Shown here: positions 14,223 to 24,215 of the stretch, piece after piece | Position numbering within the stretch: position 1 is the stretch's first letter | Layout of the letters: the number at the start of each line of letters is the position of its first letter | NCBI GenBank assembly: GCA_035507155.1 | Contig: DATJOK010000157.1 | Coordinates: forward strand, 1-38,832 | Reading direction: 5' to 3' | Source: DASZHJ01 sp035507155 | GTDB taxonomy: Bacteria > Pseudomonadota > Alphaproteobacteria > ATCC43930 > CGMCC-115725 | Length of the DNA: 38,832 bases | Notes under the pieces: generated by a model | Database searches by the model: none | Seen by the model: the letters and a program-made list of their open reading frames with translations, nothing else | Told to the model about the DNA's origin: nothing | Position numbers and translations under genes: made by a program

Positions 14223-14939
14223 ATGAAAATCCTCAAAAACGGGCCGGTCGGCCGCGCTCCGGAGGGGAGCGGGCCGGAGCCCGCCCGAGGCGAATCGCGT
14301 GACGGTGGCGCGGTCGTCGAGTCGCTGCCGTCTGGCGGCATCTCCGCGGAGGAGCTGACGCCGCGGGTGCGCCGGGCGATGGCGATGCTGCTGGCGGAGG
14401 TCGATCAGCTCCGCGGCGAGCTCGGCGACGCCCGCGCGCGGATCGACTATCTGGAGCGGCTCGCCGACGAAGATCCGCTGATGCCGATCGCCAACCGGCG
14501 CGCCTTCCTGCGCGAGGTCACGCGCATGGTGGGCTTCGCCCGCCGCTACGGCACGACGGCGAGCATCGTCTTCGCGGACGTCAACCGCCTGAAGGCGATC
14601 AACGACAGCTACGGCCACGCCGCCGGAGATGCCGCGCTGCTGCAGGTGTCGCGTACCCTGGTGGAGCACGTACGCACCACCGACGTGGTGGCGCGGCTCG
14701 GCGGCGACGAGTTCGGCGTGCTGCTGATGCAGACCGACCAGCAGGTCGCCGAGACCAAGGCGGAGCAGCTCGCCCAGACGGTCCGGGCGAACCCGCTGTC
14801 CTGGCAGGGGCAGACGATTCCCCTCGATATCGCCTATGGCGTCTACACTTTCGGCGGCGATGCCGAGGCCGGCCAGGCTCTCGATGCCGCCGACCGTGCC
14901 ATGTACCTGCGCAAACCGCGGCCGGGCGTCGAGCGCTGA
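14223..14939 (+). CDS. GGDEF diguanylate cyclase
   Basis: A 238-residue cytoplasmic protein that should make cyclic di-GMP from two GTP. The C-terminal GGDEF domain (about 88-238) has the intact active-site Gly160-Gly-Asp-Glu-Phe164, the N-terminal FADVNRLKAINDSYGH metal and base region, and an inhibitory-site RxxD (Arg151-Asp154) five residues before GGDEF, so product feedback is expected. The first 45 residues are Gly/Pro/Ser-rich and probably unstructured. Residues about 46-85 form a short coiled coil (MLLAEVDQLRGELGDARARI) that could drive dimerisation. No sensor domain or membrane helix is present, so the signal is not evident. Confidence 0.95.
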   Translation: MKILKNGPVGRAPEGSGPEPARGESRDGGAVVESLPSGGISAEELTPRVRRAMAMLLAEVDQLRGELGDARARIDYLERLADEDPLMPIANRRAFLREVTRMVGFARRYGTTASIVFADVNRLKAINDSYGHAAGDAALLQVSRTLVEHVRTTDVVARLGGDEFGVLLMQTDQQVAETKAEQLAQTVRANPLSWQGQTIPLDIAYGVYTFGGDAEAGQALDAADRAMYLRKPRPGVER

Positions 14940-14974
14940 CGCGCGGTCGGCCGCTGCGCGAGGCGGCGATCAGC

Positions 14975-15178
14975 TCATGCGATGATGTCGGGGACGAGCT
15001 GGCTCTCGAGCTTGGCGATCAGGTCCTTGAGGACGAGCTTCCGCTTCTTGAGACGCTGGATCTCAAGCTGGTTGAAGGGAGATTCCTCGGTGGTGCGCGC
15101 GATCAATCCGTCGAGGTCCCGGTGCTCGCTTCTGAGTTGCTCCAAGCGAGCCTTGATCGCTTCGAGATCGAGGTCCAT
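14975..15178 (-). CDS. DUF465/YdcH family small protein
   Basis: A 67-residue helical hairpin protein of the YdcH (DUF465) family. The pattern is typical: IKARLEQLRSEHRDLDGLIA, a turn at ESPFNQLEI, then QRLKKRKLVLKDLIAKLESQ. The His-Arg-Asp-Leu and Lys-rich KRKLxLKD signatures are both present. The function of the family is not established; members are common in alphaproteobacteria. It is convergent with the diguanylate cyclase. A second member lies at 18480-18650, so the window carries two diverged paralogues. Confidence 0.9.
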   Translation of the reverse strand: MDLDLEAIKARLEQLRSEHRDLDGLIARTTEESPFNQLEIQRLKKRKLVLKDLIAKLESQLVPDIIA

Positions 15179-15300
15179 CTGAAGCGCGGATCGGCAGCTT
15201 TTCCTGTAGGCAGGCTCTTATACCAGACTATGCTGGGCCGGGCGAAGCACTGGCATGGTTAACGGCCGCCGCGCGTCGAGGCGGGGGGAGCGCCGAGAAA

Positions 15301-16389
<1,089 letters not shown>

Positions 16390-16492
16390 GGTTGTCTTCC
16401 GACGGATGAAGCGCCACTCGCGGGATCGTGTAGGGTAGCGGCACGCACAAGGTTTCTCGCCTCTCGTTCTCATGCTATAGGCGAGGGATCGC

Positions 16493-17716
16493 ATGTTGCC
16501 GCGCCTCTTTTTTTCGCTTCTGGCCGTCGCGATCTCGTTTGCGGGCTGCGCCTCTCCGCCGAACGAGATGCCGCCGGATCGCCTCACCCGTTTCTTCGAC
16601 GAGCTCGCCTACGGCAATCCGGCCGCGCCGGAGGGGACCACGAAGTCGCTGATGCGTTGGAGCCAGAAAAGGCTCGTCTACGCGGTCGAGGGCAGCCACA
16701 CCGCGGCGGAGGATCGGCAGATCTTGTCGACGATGGAGCGCTTCCAGGCGCTCACCGGCATCACCCTTGCGCGCAGCGACGTCGTCAAGGATGCGCAGAT
16801 CACCATCGACTTCGCCAAGGGGCCGCTGCCGGCAGTCCATGACGAGCTCGCCGCCTGCTACACGCGCTCGATCTACAATGCCGCCGGCCTCCAGCTCTCG
16901 CAGGTCTTCATCGGCACGGAGCGGCCGGGAACGCTCGGCACCTGCCTCGATCACGAGCTGATGCATGCTTTCGGCTTCGGCCATCATTCGGTGGTGGCGC
17001 CCTCGGTGATGAGTCCGTTCCGCAGCCGCGACACGCTGACGCCGGTGGACGAGGCGGCGCTGCGCACTCTCTACGATCCGCGACTGCAGATCGGCATGAC
17101 AGCGGGCGAGAGCGATCGGCTGGTCGCCGCGGTCTTCAGGGAGCATGCGGTCACGGTGACGGCGGCGACGCCGGGCAATCCTTTTGCCGCGGCGCTCGAG
17201 GACCTGGAGTGGCACACGGTGACGGCTGCCGACACCGGGCTGGTGTTCACGCCGGGGATCAACGCCGGCGTCGGGCACTACTACTGGGCCGTGCCGAGCG
17301 ACGGCTCCATGGTGGCGGAGGTGTCGATCTGGGCGGCGCCCGGCGCCGAGCGGCCGCGGGCGACACTGCGCTATGTCCGGCTCGAGCGTCGTCGCACCTT
17401 CGCCTTCGATCTGCCGCCGGCGCTGGCGGCGAAGATCTGGCGCAACATCGCCGATAATCATCCGAAGGTCGGGCCGGCGCTCACCTATCAGAACAGCCTC
17501 GGCCCGGTGACCTATGCGGTCGCGGAAACGTCAGAGGGACCCTGCGTGATCTTCACTCAGGATCGGCGCGACGACAGCGTGCTTCGCCTCCATAGCCGCA
17601 TCGATGGCTACTACTGCGCGCGCAAGGGAGCGACCATCGACGTGGCGCGGATTCTCGAGGGTTTCTCGCTGCGGGCGCCGCACTATCAGCCGTCCGGCTT
17701 CATCAGCGAGCGCTGA
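16493..17716 (+). CDS. DUF2927 lipoprotein with metzincin-like zinc motif
   Basis: A 407-residue predicted lipoprotein: a signal peptide (MLPRLFFSLLAVAISF) ends in the lipobox AGC with Cys19. The region after it (RFFDELAYGN, RWSQKRLVYAVEG, FQALTGITL) matches the DUF2927 family. It contains His154-Glu155-Leu-Met-His158-Ala-Phe-Gly161-Phe-Gly-His164, an exact HExxHxxGxxH zinc-protease motif, and Met173 in SVMSPF about nine residues later, like a metzincin Met-turn. The C-terminal 190 residues (from about 215) form a separate, unrecognised domain. It is likely anchored in the envelope; proteolysis is an inference. GAGGGA precedes the ATG. Confidence 0.8.
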   Translation: MLPRLFFSLLAVAISFAGCASPPNEMPPDRLTRFFDELAYGNPAAPEGTTKSLMRWSQKRLVYAVEGSHTAAEDRQILSTMERFQALTGITLARSDVVKDAQITIDFAKGPLPAVHDELAACYTRSIYNAAGLQLSQVFIGTERPGTLGTCLDHELMHAFGFGHHSVVAPSVMSPFRSRDTLTPVDEAALRTLYDPRLQIGMTAGESDRLVAAVFREHAVTVTAATPGNPFAAALEDLEWHTVTAADTGLVFTPGINAGVGHYYWAVPSDGSMVAEVSIWAAPGAERPRATLRYVRLERRRTFAFDLPPALAAKIWRNIADNHPKVGPALTYQNSLGPVTYAVAETSEGPCVIFTQDRRDDSVLRLHSRIDGYYCARKGATIDVARILEGFSLRAPHYQPSGFISER

Positions 17717-17734
17717 AGCGGCTGCGGCCGCGCG

Positions 17735-17755
17735 CCCCGCTCAGCGCGAGCGGGG
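17735..17755. terminator. hairpin between converging genes
   Basis: CCCCGCTC (17735-17742) pairs perfectly with GAGCGGGG (17748-17755) around a 5-base loop, between the DUF2927 gene and the convergent ubiX. It overlaps the ubiX stop codon. No T-run follows on either strand, so it may only weakly end or stabilise transcripts. Confidence 0.35.
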
Positions 17756-18346
17756 ACGGCGCAGCGGCTCGACCGGCGGCGGCGTCTCGCCCCAGCGCTC
17801 GACGCTGCCGCTCTCCAATCCGAAGAGGTCGAGTACCCGGCCGAGCGTGTGGTCCACCATCTCCTCGAGGGTCTGCGGGCGTGCGTAGAAAGCCGGCACC
17901 GGCGGCGCCACGATGGCGCCGAGCTCGGAGAGCGTCGTCAGCGTGCGCAGGTGACCGGTGTGAAGCGGCGTCTCGCGCACCATCAGCACCAGGCGGCGGC
18001 GCTCCTTCAGCGTGACGTCGGCAGCGCGCGTCAGCAGCGTCGAGGTGGTGCCGGTGGCGATCTCCGCCGCGCTCTTGATCGAGCAGGGGGCAACGATCAT
18101 GCCCGCGGTCCTGAACGAGCCGGAGGAGATCGGCGCCGCCATGTCGCCGGCGCCGTGCACGTGGTCGGCAAGCGCGTGAACCTGCTGCACCTTGAGGTCG
18201 GTCTCGTGCGCCAGCGTCACCTCGGCGGCGCGGGTGATGACGAGATGCGTCTCCACCGGCAGGGGACGCAACAGCTGCAATAGGCGGACGCCGTAGATCA
18301 CCCCCGACGCGCCGCTCAATCCGACGATTAATCTTTGCTTATCCAT
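17741..18346 (-). CDS. ubiX: flavin prenyltransferase UbiX
   Basis: A 201-residue enzyme that attaches a dimethylallyl group to FMN, making the prenylated flavin cofactor used by UbiD-type decarboxylases in ubiquinone synthesis. Family motifs are IVGLSGASGVIYGVRLLQLL (FMN phosphate loop), APCSIKSAAEIATGTTSTLL, ADVTLKERRRLVLMVRETPL (prenyl phosphate and Glu/Arg sites), and a VPAFYARPQTLEEMVDHTLG ending. A Pro/Arg-rich tail of about 20 residues is not conserved. The UbiD partner is not in the window. It is divergent from the small DUF465 gene and convergent with the DUF2927 lipoprotein. Confidence 0.96.
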   Translation of the reverse strand: MDKQRLIVGLSGASGVIYGVRLLQLLRPLPVETHLVITRAAEVTLAHETDLKVQQVHALADHVHGAGDMAAPISSGSFRTAGMIVAPCSIKSAAEIATGTTSTLLTRAADVTLKERRRLVLMVRETPLHTGHLRTLTTLSELGAIVAPPVPAFYARPQTLEEMVDHTLGRVLDLFGLESGSVERWGETPPPVEPLRRPRSR

Positions 18347-18479
18347 CCCGCGCCTCCCGGACGCCGAGTCGCACCTCGGGGACTGGAACCGGGGCGGAGA
18401 CGCAGCATATCTCTGTTGATCCCCGGCCTCCAGAGGAGGACCATGGGAGCGTGTTCGTCTTGATACAGGAGGCGCCCTT

Positions 18480-18650
18480 ATGTCGCTGCAGGATCGTATC
18501 CAGACACTTCGTGCCCGGCATCACAGCCTGGAGACGGCTCTGGAAGAAGAAATCCACCGACCGCTGCCGAACGAGGAAATGATCCACGATATCAAGCGCC
18601 AAAAGCTGAAGATCAAAGACGAGATCGCCGAGCTGGAACGCCAGCACTAG
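18480..18650 (+). CDS. second DUF465/YdcH small protein
   Basis: A 56-residue protein of the YdcH family, easily missed because of its length. It reads MSLQDRIQTLRARHHSLETA then LEEEIHRPLPNEEMIHDIKR, then QKLKIKDEIAELERQH. The His at the first helix, the RPLPNEE turn and the Lys-rich KLKIKDEI segment are the family signature. AGGAGG lies nine bases before the ATG. It is shorter than the member at 14975-15178 and has a His-rich first helix. A six-codon frame (18443-18463, MGACSS) with its own AGGAGG ends 16 bases before this start and might act as a leader. The function is unknown. Confidence 0.88.
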   Translation: MSLQDRIQTLRARHHSLETALEEEIHRPLPNEEMIHDIKRQKLKIKDEIAELERQH

Positions 18651-18797
18651 CTACTTTTCCCACTCGAACCCGACCTGATCCGCCGCCTGCTGCAGCGCGG
18701 TATGCGGTTGCATGCAGCCGACCCCGCCCGCGCGGCGGTTTTGCCGCGCCGCCAGAGAGTTGTGAGCAAAACACCCCCCGGCTAGGATCCGCCCCGC

Positions 18798-20543
18798 ATG
18801 GAACGGGCGCGGACAGCGGGAGAGCGTGATCCGGCCGGGGGCGGCTGGGTCACCTGGGTGGTGGTGGCGGTACTGCTCGCCCTCTGCCTCCTCGAAGGAC
18901 TGCAGTCGATCGCCGGCCTCGACCGCCCGCCCGACATGGACAGCCTCCGGGACGTGGGTTTCATCCAGGGCTTCCTCGACGGCAACTGGCTCGGCGACCC
19001 CATGTATGCCGGCGAGTATCGCTGGTACCCGCCGCTCTTCCCCGCGCTGGGCGCGCTCGCCGTCTGGATCACCGGCATTCCGGCGATGCGGCTCTGGCTC
19101 GAGCTCGCGCCCTGGATCAATCTGCTGGCCCCGCTTACCTTCTTCCTGATGAACCGGCGCCTGATCGGCGCCCCGGCGGCCGCCGTGGCGACCGCCGTCT
19201 TCGTGCTGTTCAATGGCGCCTTCACACTTCCCTTCATCGAGGCCTCCTACACACCCTGGCCGCTGGTGCCGGATTTCAGCCTGTTCCTGTTCTTCCTCGG
19301 CGTGGGGCTCATCCATCGCCACGGCGGCTCGACCCGCTTCGGCGACGCGGCCGGGATCGGCACGCTGCTCGGCATCACCTTTCTCGCCCACACCGTGCCG
19401 GCGATCCTGCTGTCGGCGATCGTGACCGTGAATGCCTTCGCGCTCAGCGGTATCCGCCCGCGCGTCATCCTCTGGCTCGCGGTGGTGGCGCTGGTGGAGC
19501 TGGCCTGGGGCGCGATCTTCCTGCTGCCGCTCTTTCTCCGCTACCACCTGCACATCGCCAATCCCGCGCCCGGCGCCTGGCTCGACGATCTGATGGAGCC
19601 GCAGCAGCTTCTGCGGATGGTGGCGCTCAACGTCCCGGGCATCCTGGCGCTCACCGGCGCCTTCCTGCTGCGGCATCGCGCGCCGATGGGCCGCAGCACA
19701 GCGGTGATCCTCGGCACCTGGATCGGCATCTGCCTGCTGTTCCTGGTGCGCCACGAGGCCTGCGCCATCGCCGACGCGCACAACGCGGTCTGCGACACCT
19801 TCGTCATCGCGGTGAACCACTATCACTTCTATCTCGCCGCCGCCTGGGCCTCGGTGATGGGCTACGTCCTCTGGGAAGGGGCGCTCTGGTGGATGGAGAT
19901 CTCCAGCTCCGGCGCGATCTCCCAGCCTCGCGCGGCGTTGGTCGCGCTGGCGGCGGTGGCGGCGCTCGGCGTCGGCACTTTCTACTTCCTGTTCCGCCCG
20001 GCGTCGCTGGACGAGCGCGAGCTCGCGCGCGTCGACGGCAAGAGCATCGAGGAGCTCGACACCTATCCCTACCGCTGGATCCGCAACACCATGCGGCCCG
20101 CCTTCGAGGTGCGCATGCGGCTCTGGGCGCGAATGGACGAGAAATACTTCGACGGCGAGGCCTATCGCTGGATCCTCGCCAACACCGCGCCCGGCGATCT
20201 CTTCGTCACCGACGTGGTGAAGGACTGGGAGGAGCCGCAAGCCTTCGCGGTGATGGCGGCGGCGCGCCGCATGGTGGCGACGCCGGAGCTCCATTCCAAT
20301 CCCTACGTCACCTGGACCGATCGCGACGCGCGGCGGCGGCGCTACATCGCCGCCGCGCTGGCGCCGACGCCGGCCACATCCCATGCGCTCTGCGATTTCG
20401 CGGGCGAGGCGGGACCGGACGACCACGCCTATTTCCTGCTGCCCAACAGCGACACGGTGGAATCCCCGGCGCTCGCTCGGGTCTTCCACGGCGACTGGAG
20501 CTCGATCTACCGCGTCGATCCCGAGCGCTGCGCGGCGGGGTGA
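18798..20543 (+). CDS. large polytopic membrane protein, GT-C-like
   Basis: A 581-residue integral membrane protein. One helix lies near residues 18-38 (WVTWVVVAVLLALCLLEGL). An acidic loop after it contains DRPPDMDSLRDVGF. About eight more helices run to about residue 400 (for example DFSLFLFFLGVGL, ILWLAVVALVELAWGAIFLL, AALVALAAVAALGVGTFYF). A soluble C-terminal domain of about 180 residues follows. One acidic first loop, many helices and a soluble tail suggest a GT-C-type glycosyltransferase, such as a lipid-linked sugar transferase, but no family signature is certain. The soluble part shows KYFDGEAYRWILANTAPGDL. It stands alone between DUF465 and a convergent acyl-CoA ligase. Confidence 0.8.
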   Translation: MERARTAGERDPAGGGWVTWVVVAVLLALCLLEGLQSIAGLDRPPDMDSLRDVGFIQGFLDGNWLGDPMYAGEYRWYPPLFPALGALAVWITGIPAMRLWLELAPWINLLAPLTFFLMNRRLIGAPAAAVATAVFVLFNGAFTLPFIEASYTPWPLVPDFSLFLFFLGVGLIHRHGGSTRFGDAAGIGTLLGITFLAHTVPAILLSAIVTVNAFALSGIRPRVILWLAVVALVELAWGAIFLLPLFLRYHLHIANPAPGAWLDDLMEPQQLLRMVALNVPGILALTGAFLLRHRAPMGRSTAVILGTWIGICLLFLVRHEACAIADAHNAVCDTFVIAVNHYHFYLAAAWASVMGYVLWEGALWWMEISSSGAISQPRAALVALAAVAALGVGTFYFLFRPASLDERELARVDGKSIEELDTYPYRWIRNTMRPAFEVRMRLWARMDEKYFDGEAYRWILANTAPGDLFVTDVVKDWEEPQAFAVMAAARRMVATPELHSNPYVTWTDRDARRRRYIAAALAPTPATSHALCDFAGEAGPDDHAYFLLPNSDTVESPALARVFHGDWSSIYRVDPERCAAG

Positions 20544-20547
20544 AGCG

Positions 20548-22173
20548 CTATTCCAGCGCCTTCGCCTGGGCGCGGAGCGCGAATTTCTGCACCTTGCCAG
20601 TGGAGGTCTTGGGAAGCGGGCCGAACACCACGGTCTTCGGCACCTTGAAGCGGGCAAGGCGCTCGCGGCAGAAGGCGATGATGTCGTCGCCGCTGGCCGC
20701 CTCGCCGGCCTTCAGGGTGACGAAGGCGCAGGGGGTCTCGCCCCATTTCTCGTCGGGCCGCGCCACCACCGCCGCCTCCAGCACCGCGGGATGCCGGTAG
20801 AGCACGCCTTCCACCTCGATCGTCGAGATGTTCTCGCCGCCGGAGATGATGATGTCCTTCGAGCGGTCCTTGAGCTCGATGTAGCCGTCCGCGTGCCAGA
20901 CACCCAGGTCGCCGGTGTGGAACCAGCCGCCGGCGAAGGCTTCCTCGGTGGCGCTCGGGTTCTTGAGATAGCCCTTCATCACGATGTTGCCGCGCATGAA
21001 GATCTCGCCCATGGTCTTGCCGTCGCGCGGCACAGGTTCGAGCGTCTGCGCGTCCGCCACCATGAGCGCTTCCTGCACGGGATATGTGACGCCCTGGCGC
21101 GCTTTCAGATTGGCGCGCTCCGCCGCTGGGCGCTGGTCCCACTCGTCGTGCCAGGCGCAGACCACCGCGGGACCATAGACCTCGGTCAGGCCATAGACGT
21201 GGATGATGCCGAAGCCCAGCTTCTCCATGCCTTCGATGACCGCGGCGGGCGGCGCCGAGCCCGCGGTCATCATCTCCACCTTGCGCGGGAGAGGTCGGCG
21301 CGCCTCGGCGGGCGCGTTCAAGAGCATGTTCATCACGATGGGGGCGCCGCAGAGATGCGTCACGCCGAGATCGGCGATCGCGTCGAAGATCGGCTTCGCC
21401 TCGACGCGGCGGAGACATACGTGAGTGCCGGCGAGCGCGGTCACCGTCCACGGGAAGCACCAGCCGTTGCAATGGAACATCGGCAGGGTCCAGAGATAGA
21501 CGGGATGCGACGGCATCGACCAGGTGAGAACATTGCCGATGGCGTTGAGATAGGCGCCGCGATGATGATAGACGACGCCCTTGGGATTGCCGGTCGTGCC
21601 CGAGGTGTAGTTGAGGGCGATCGCGTCCCATTCGTCCTCGGGCCGGAGGCCCGGCTCGGTGGGATCGCCCTCGGCGAGGAAGTCCTCGTAGGGGAGCTCG
21701 CCGAGCCGCTCTCCGCCCACTGCCAGCGCATCGTCGATGTCGATCACCAGCGGCCTCTTCTCGAGCCGCGCCAGCGCCGCCGAGATCACCGGCGAGAACT
21801 CGCGGTCGGTGATCAGCACCGTCGCCTGGCCATGGGTCAGGATGAAGGCGATGGTCTCGGCATCGAGGCGGATGTTGAGGGCATTGAGCACCGCGCCCGC
21901 CATCGGCACGCCGAAATGCGCCTCCATCGCCTCGGGGATGTTGGGCGCCATCAGCGCCACGGTGTCGCCGCGCCCGATGCCGCGGCGCCGGAGTGCGCTC
22001 GCAAGCCGCTTGCAGCGGGCGTAAGTCTCGGCCCAATCGTAACGGCGATTGCCGTGGATGACCGAGGTCCGCTGCGGATAGACCGAGGCCGCGCGCTCCA
22101 GGAAGCTGATCGGCGTCAGCGGCACGAAATTCGCTGCGTTGCGGTCGAGGCCGATCTCGTAGGGGTTGGTCAT
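20548..22173 (-). CDS. AMP-dependent acyl-CoA synthetase
   Basis: A 541-residue adenylate-forming ligase that activates a carboxylic acid with ATP and joins it to CoA. Motifs are YTSGTTGNPKGV (phosphate loop), YGLTEVYGP, GGWFHTGDLG, KDRSKDIIISGGENIS and the C-terminal KTSTGKVQK with the catalytic Lys. The sequence resembles medium-chain or fatty-acid FadD-like ligases rather than acetyl- or propionyl-CoA synthetases; the acid is not known. The start at 22173 gives MTNPYEIGLDRNAANF; a GTG further upstream (22206) would add 11 residues. It is divergent from prpE, the start codons lying 134 bases apart. Confidence 0.93.
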   Translation of the reverse strand: MTNPYEIGLDRNAANFVPLTPISFLERAASVYPQRTSVIHGNRRYDWAETYARCKRLASALRRRGIGRGDTVALMAPNIPEAMEAHFGVPMAGAVLNALNIRLDAETIAFILTHGQATVLITDREFSPVISAALARLEKRPLVIDIDDALAVGGERLGELPYEDFLAEGDPTEPGLRPEDEWDAIALNYTSGTTGNPKGVVYHHRGAYLNAIGNVLTWSMPSHPVYLWTLPMFHCNGWCFPWTVTALAGTHVCLRRVEAKPIFDAIADLGVTHLCGAPIVMNMLLNAPAEARRPLPRKVEMMTAGSAPPAAVIEGMEKLGFGIIHVYGLTEVYGPAVVCAWHDEWDQRPAAERANLKARQGVTYPVQEALMVADAQTLEPVPRDGKTMGEIFMRGNIVMKGYLKNPSATEEAFAGGWFHTGDLGVWHADGYIELKDRSKDIIISGGENISTIEVEGVLYRHPAVLEAAVVARPDEKWGETPCAFVTLKAGEAASGDDIIAFCRERLARFKVPKTVVFGPLPKTSTGKVQKFALRAQAKALE

Positions 22174-22307
22174 GGCGCATTCTGGACTGCCGCCGGGCCG
22201 CTTCACAAGGCCGCGGCAATGCCGCAGTATTTTTGTGTTCGGGAGCCCTCGACGGGCTCGGAAAACCCGCTCATTTGAAGAGGCGGGGCAAGGGGAGGTG
22301 AGGCGCC

Positions 22308-24212
22308 ATGACCGGCCGCTACGACGAGATGTTCCGCCGCTCGCTCAGCGACCCTGAGGGGTTCTGGGGCGAGGCGGCGGAGGCGATCGACTGGGAGCGC
22401 CGCTGGGACAAGGTGCTGGACCAGAGCCGTCCGCCCTTCTCGCTGTGGTTCAAGGGCGGCCGGCTCAACACCTGCTGGAACGCCCTCGATCGCCATGTGG
22501 AGCGCGGCCGCGCCCAGCAGACGGCGCTGATCTACGACAGCCCGGTCACCGGCGAGATCCGCAAGTTCACCTACCGCGAGCTGCGCGATCGCGTGGCGGC
22601 GCTCGCGGGCGCGCTGGCGGGTCTCGGTGTCGGCAAGGGCGACCGCGTCCTCATCTACATGCCGATGGTGCCGGAGGCGGCGATGGCGATGCTCGCCTGC
22701 GCCCGCATCGGCGCCATTCATTCGGTGGTATTCGGCGGCTTCGCGGCGCCGGAACTGGCGACGCGCATCGACGACGCCAAGCCGAAGGTGATCCTCACGG
22801 CGTCCTGCGGCATCGAGGTGCAGCGGGTCATCGCCTACAAGCCGCTGCTGGATGCCGCGATCGAGCTGGCCCAGGCGAAGCCCCTGGCCTGCGTCGTCCT
22901 GCAGCGGCCGCAGGCCGCAGCAACCCTGGTCAAAGGCCGCGACCACGACTGGCAGGACCTGGTCGCCAAGGCCAAGCCTGCGGGCTGCGTTCCCCTCGAG
23001 GCGACCGATCCGCTCTACATCCTCTACACCTCGGGCACGACCGGCATCCCGAAGGGCATCGTCCGCCACAACGGCGGCCATGCGGTGGCGCTCAACTGGT
23101 CGATGGCGAACATCTACGGCATCAAGCCCGGCGAGACCTGGTGGACCGCCTCGGACGTGGGCTGGGTGGTCGGCCACTCCTACATCGTCTATGCGCCGCT
23201 CATCTACGGCTGCACCTCGATCCTCTTCGAGGGGAAGCCGGTGGGAACGCCGGACGCCGGCGTCTTCTGGCGGATCATCGCGGAGCACGGCGCGGTCGCG
23301 CTCTTCACCGCGCCCACCGCCTTCCGCGCCATCAAGCGCGAGGATCCCGAGGGCGACCTGATCCGGAAATACGATCTCTCGAAGTTCCGCGCGCTCTTCC
23401 TCGCCGGCGAGCGCGCCGATCCGCCGACGGTCGAATGGGCGCAGCATCAGCTCAAGGTGCCGGTCATCGACCATTGGTGGCAGACCGAGACCGGCTGGCC
23501 GATCACCGCCAACCCCGCCGGGATCGGGCTGATGCCGGTGAAGCCGGGCTCCTCGACGAAGCCGATGCCGGGCTGGGATCTCCGCGTGCTCGATCCCGAG
23601 GGCCACCAGGTGAAGCGCGGCGAGATCGGCGCGCTGGTGATGAAGCTGCCGTTGCCGCCCGGCGCGCTGCCGACGCTCTGGAACGCCGACGAGCGCTTCA
23701 AGCAATCCTATCTCGACGAGTATCCCGGCTACTACCAGACCGCGGATGCCGGCTACATCGACGAGGACGGCTACGTCTTCGTGATGACGCGCACCGACGA
23801 CATCATCAACACCGCCGGCCATCGCCTCTCCACCGGCGGCATCGAGGAGGTGCTGGCCTCGCACCCCGACGTGGCGGAATGCGCCGTGATCGGCGTCCGC
23901 GACACGCTCAAGGGCCAGGTGCCGATCGGCTTCCTGGTGCTGAAAGCGGGCGTCAGGAAGGCGCCGAGGGAGGTGGCGGCGGAGGCGGTCAAGCTGGTGC
24001 GCGAGCGCATCGGCCCGGTGGCGAGCTTCAAGACTGCCCTCGTCGTGCAGCGGCTCCCCAAAACGCGCTCGGGCAAGATCCTGCGCGGCACCATGCGCAA
24101 GATCGCCGACGGCGAGGAGTACCGCATGCCCGCCACCATCGACGACCCCGCCATCCTCGCTGAGATCGCCGAGGACCTGAAGAGCGCGGGCTACACGGTG
24201 AAGACCGAGTAA
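22308..24212 (+). CDS. prpE: propionyl-CoA synthetase
   Basis: A 634-residue acetyl/propionyl-CoA synthetase-type enzyme; propionyl-CoA synthetase is the best match. The N-terminal part (MTGRYDEMFRRSLSDPEGFW, then LNTCWNALDRHVERG) is PrpE-like. The phosphate loop is YTSGTTGIPKGIVRHNGG, followed by WWTASDVGWVVGHSYIVYAP and DHWWQTETGWPIT. The C-terminal KTRSGKILRG carries Lys590, equal to the acetylation-controlled Lys of PrpE. It makes propionyl-CoA for the methylcitrate or methylmalonyl routes, of which no gene is nearby. GGGGAGG lies before the ATG. It is convergent with DUF2147 after only 3 bases. Confidence 0.95.
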   Translation: MTGRYDEMFRRSLSDPEGFWGEAAEAIDWERRWDKVLDQSRPPFSLWFKGGRLNTCWNALDRHVERGRAQQTALIYDSPVTGEIRKFTYRELRDRVAALAGALAGLGVGKGDRVLIYMPMVPEAAMAMLACARIGAIHSVVFGGFAAPELATRIDDAKPKVILTASCGIEVQRVIAYKPLLDAAIELAQAKPLACVVLQRPQAAATLVKGRDHDWQDLVAKAKPAGCVPLEATDPLYILYTSGTTGIPKGIVRHNGGHAVALNWSMANIYGIKPGETWWTASDVGWVVGHSYIVYAPLIYGCTSILFEGKPVGTPDAGVFWRIIAEHGAVALFTAPTAFRAIKREDPEGDLIRKYDLSKFRALFLAGERADPPTVEWAQHQLKVPVIDHWWQTETGWPITANPAGIGLMPVKPGSSTKPMPGWDLRVLDPEGHQVKRGEIGALVMKLPLPPGALPTLWNADERFKQSYLDEYPGYYQTADAGYIDEDGYVFVMTRTDDIINTAGHRLSTGGIEEVLASHPDVAECAVIGVRDTLKGQVPIGFLVLKAGVRKAPREVAAEAVKLVRERIGPVASFKTALVVQRLPKTRSGKILRGTMRKIADGEEYRMPATIDDPAILAEIAEDLKSAGYTVKTE

Positions 24213-24215
24213 GCG

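Noticed and set aside
18339..18647. 102-codon leftward frame opposite the second DUF465 gene
   Set aside because: The rightward 56-codon frame has a strong ribosome site and the DUF465 signature; the leftward one has neither.
22203..23864. 553-codon leftward open frame opposite prpE
   Set aside because: It mirrors the prpE codons, has a low-complexity Arg/His/Asp composition and no motif. The rightward frame has every adenylate-forming enzyme motif.
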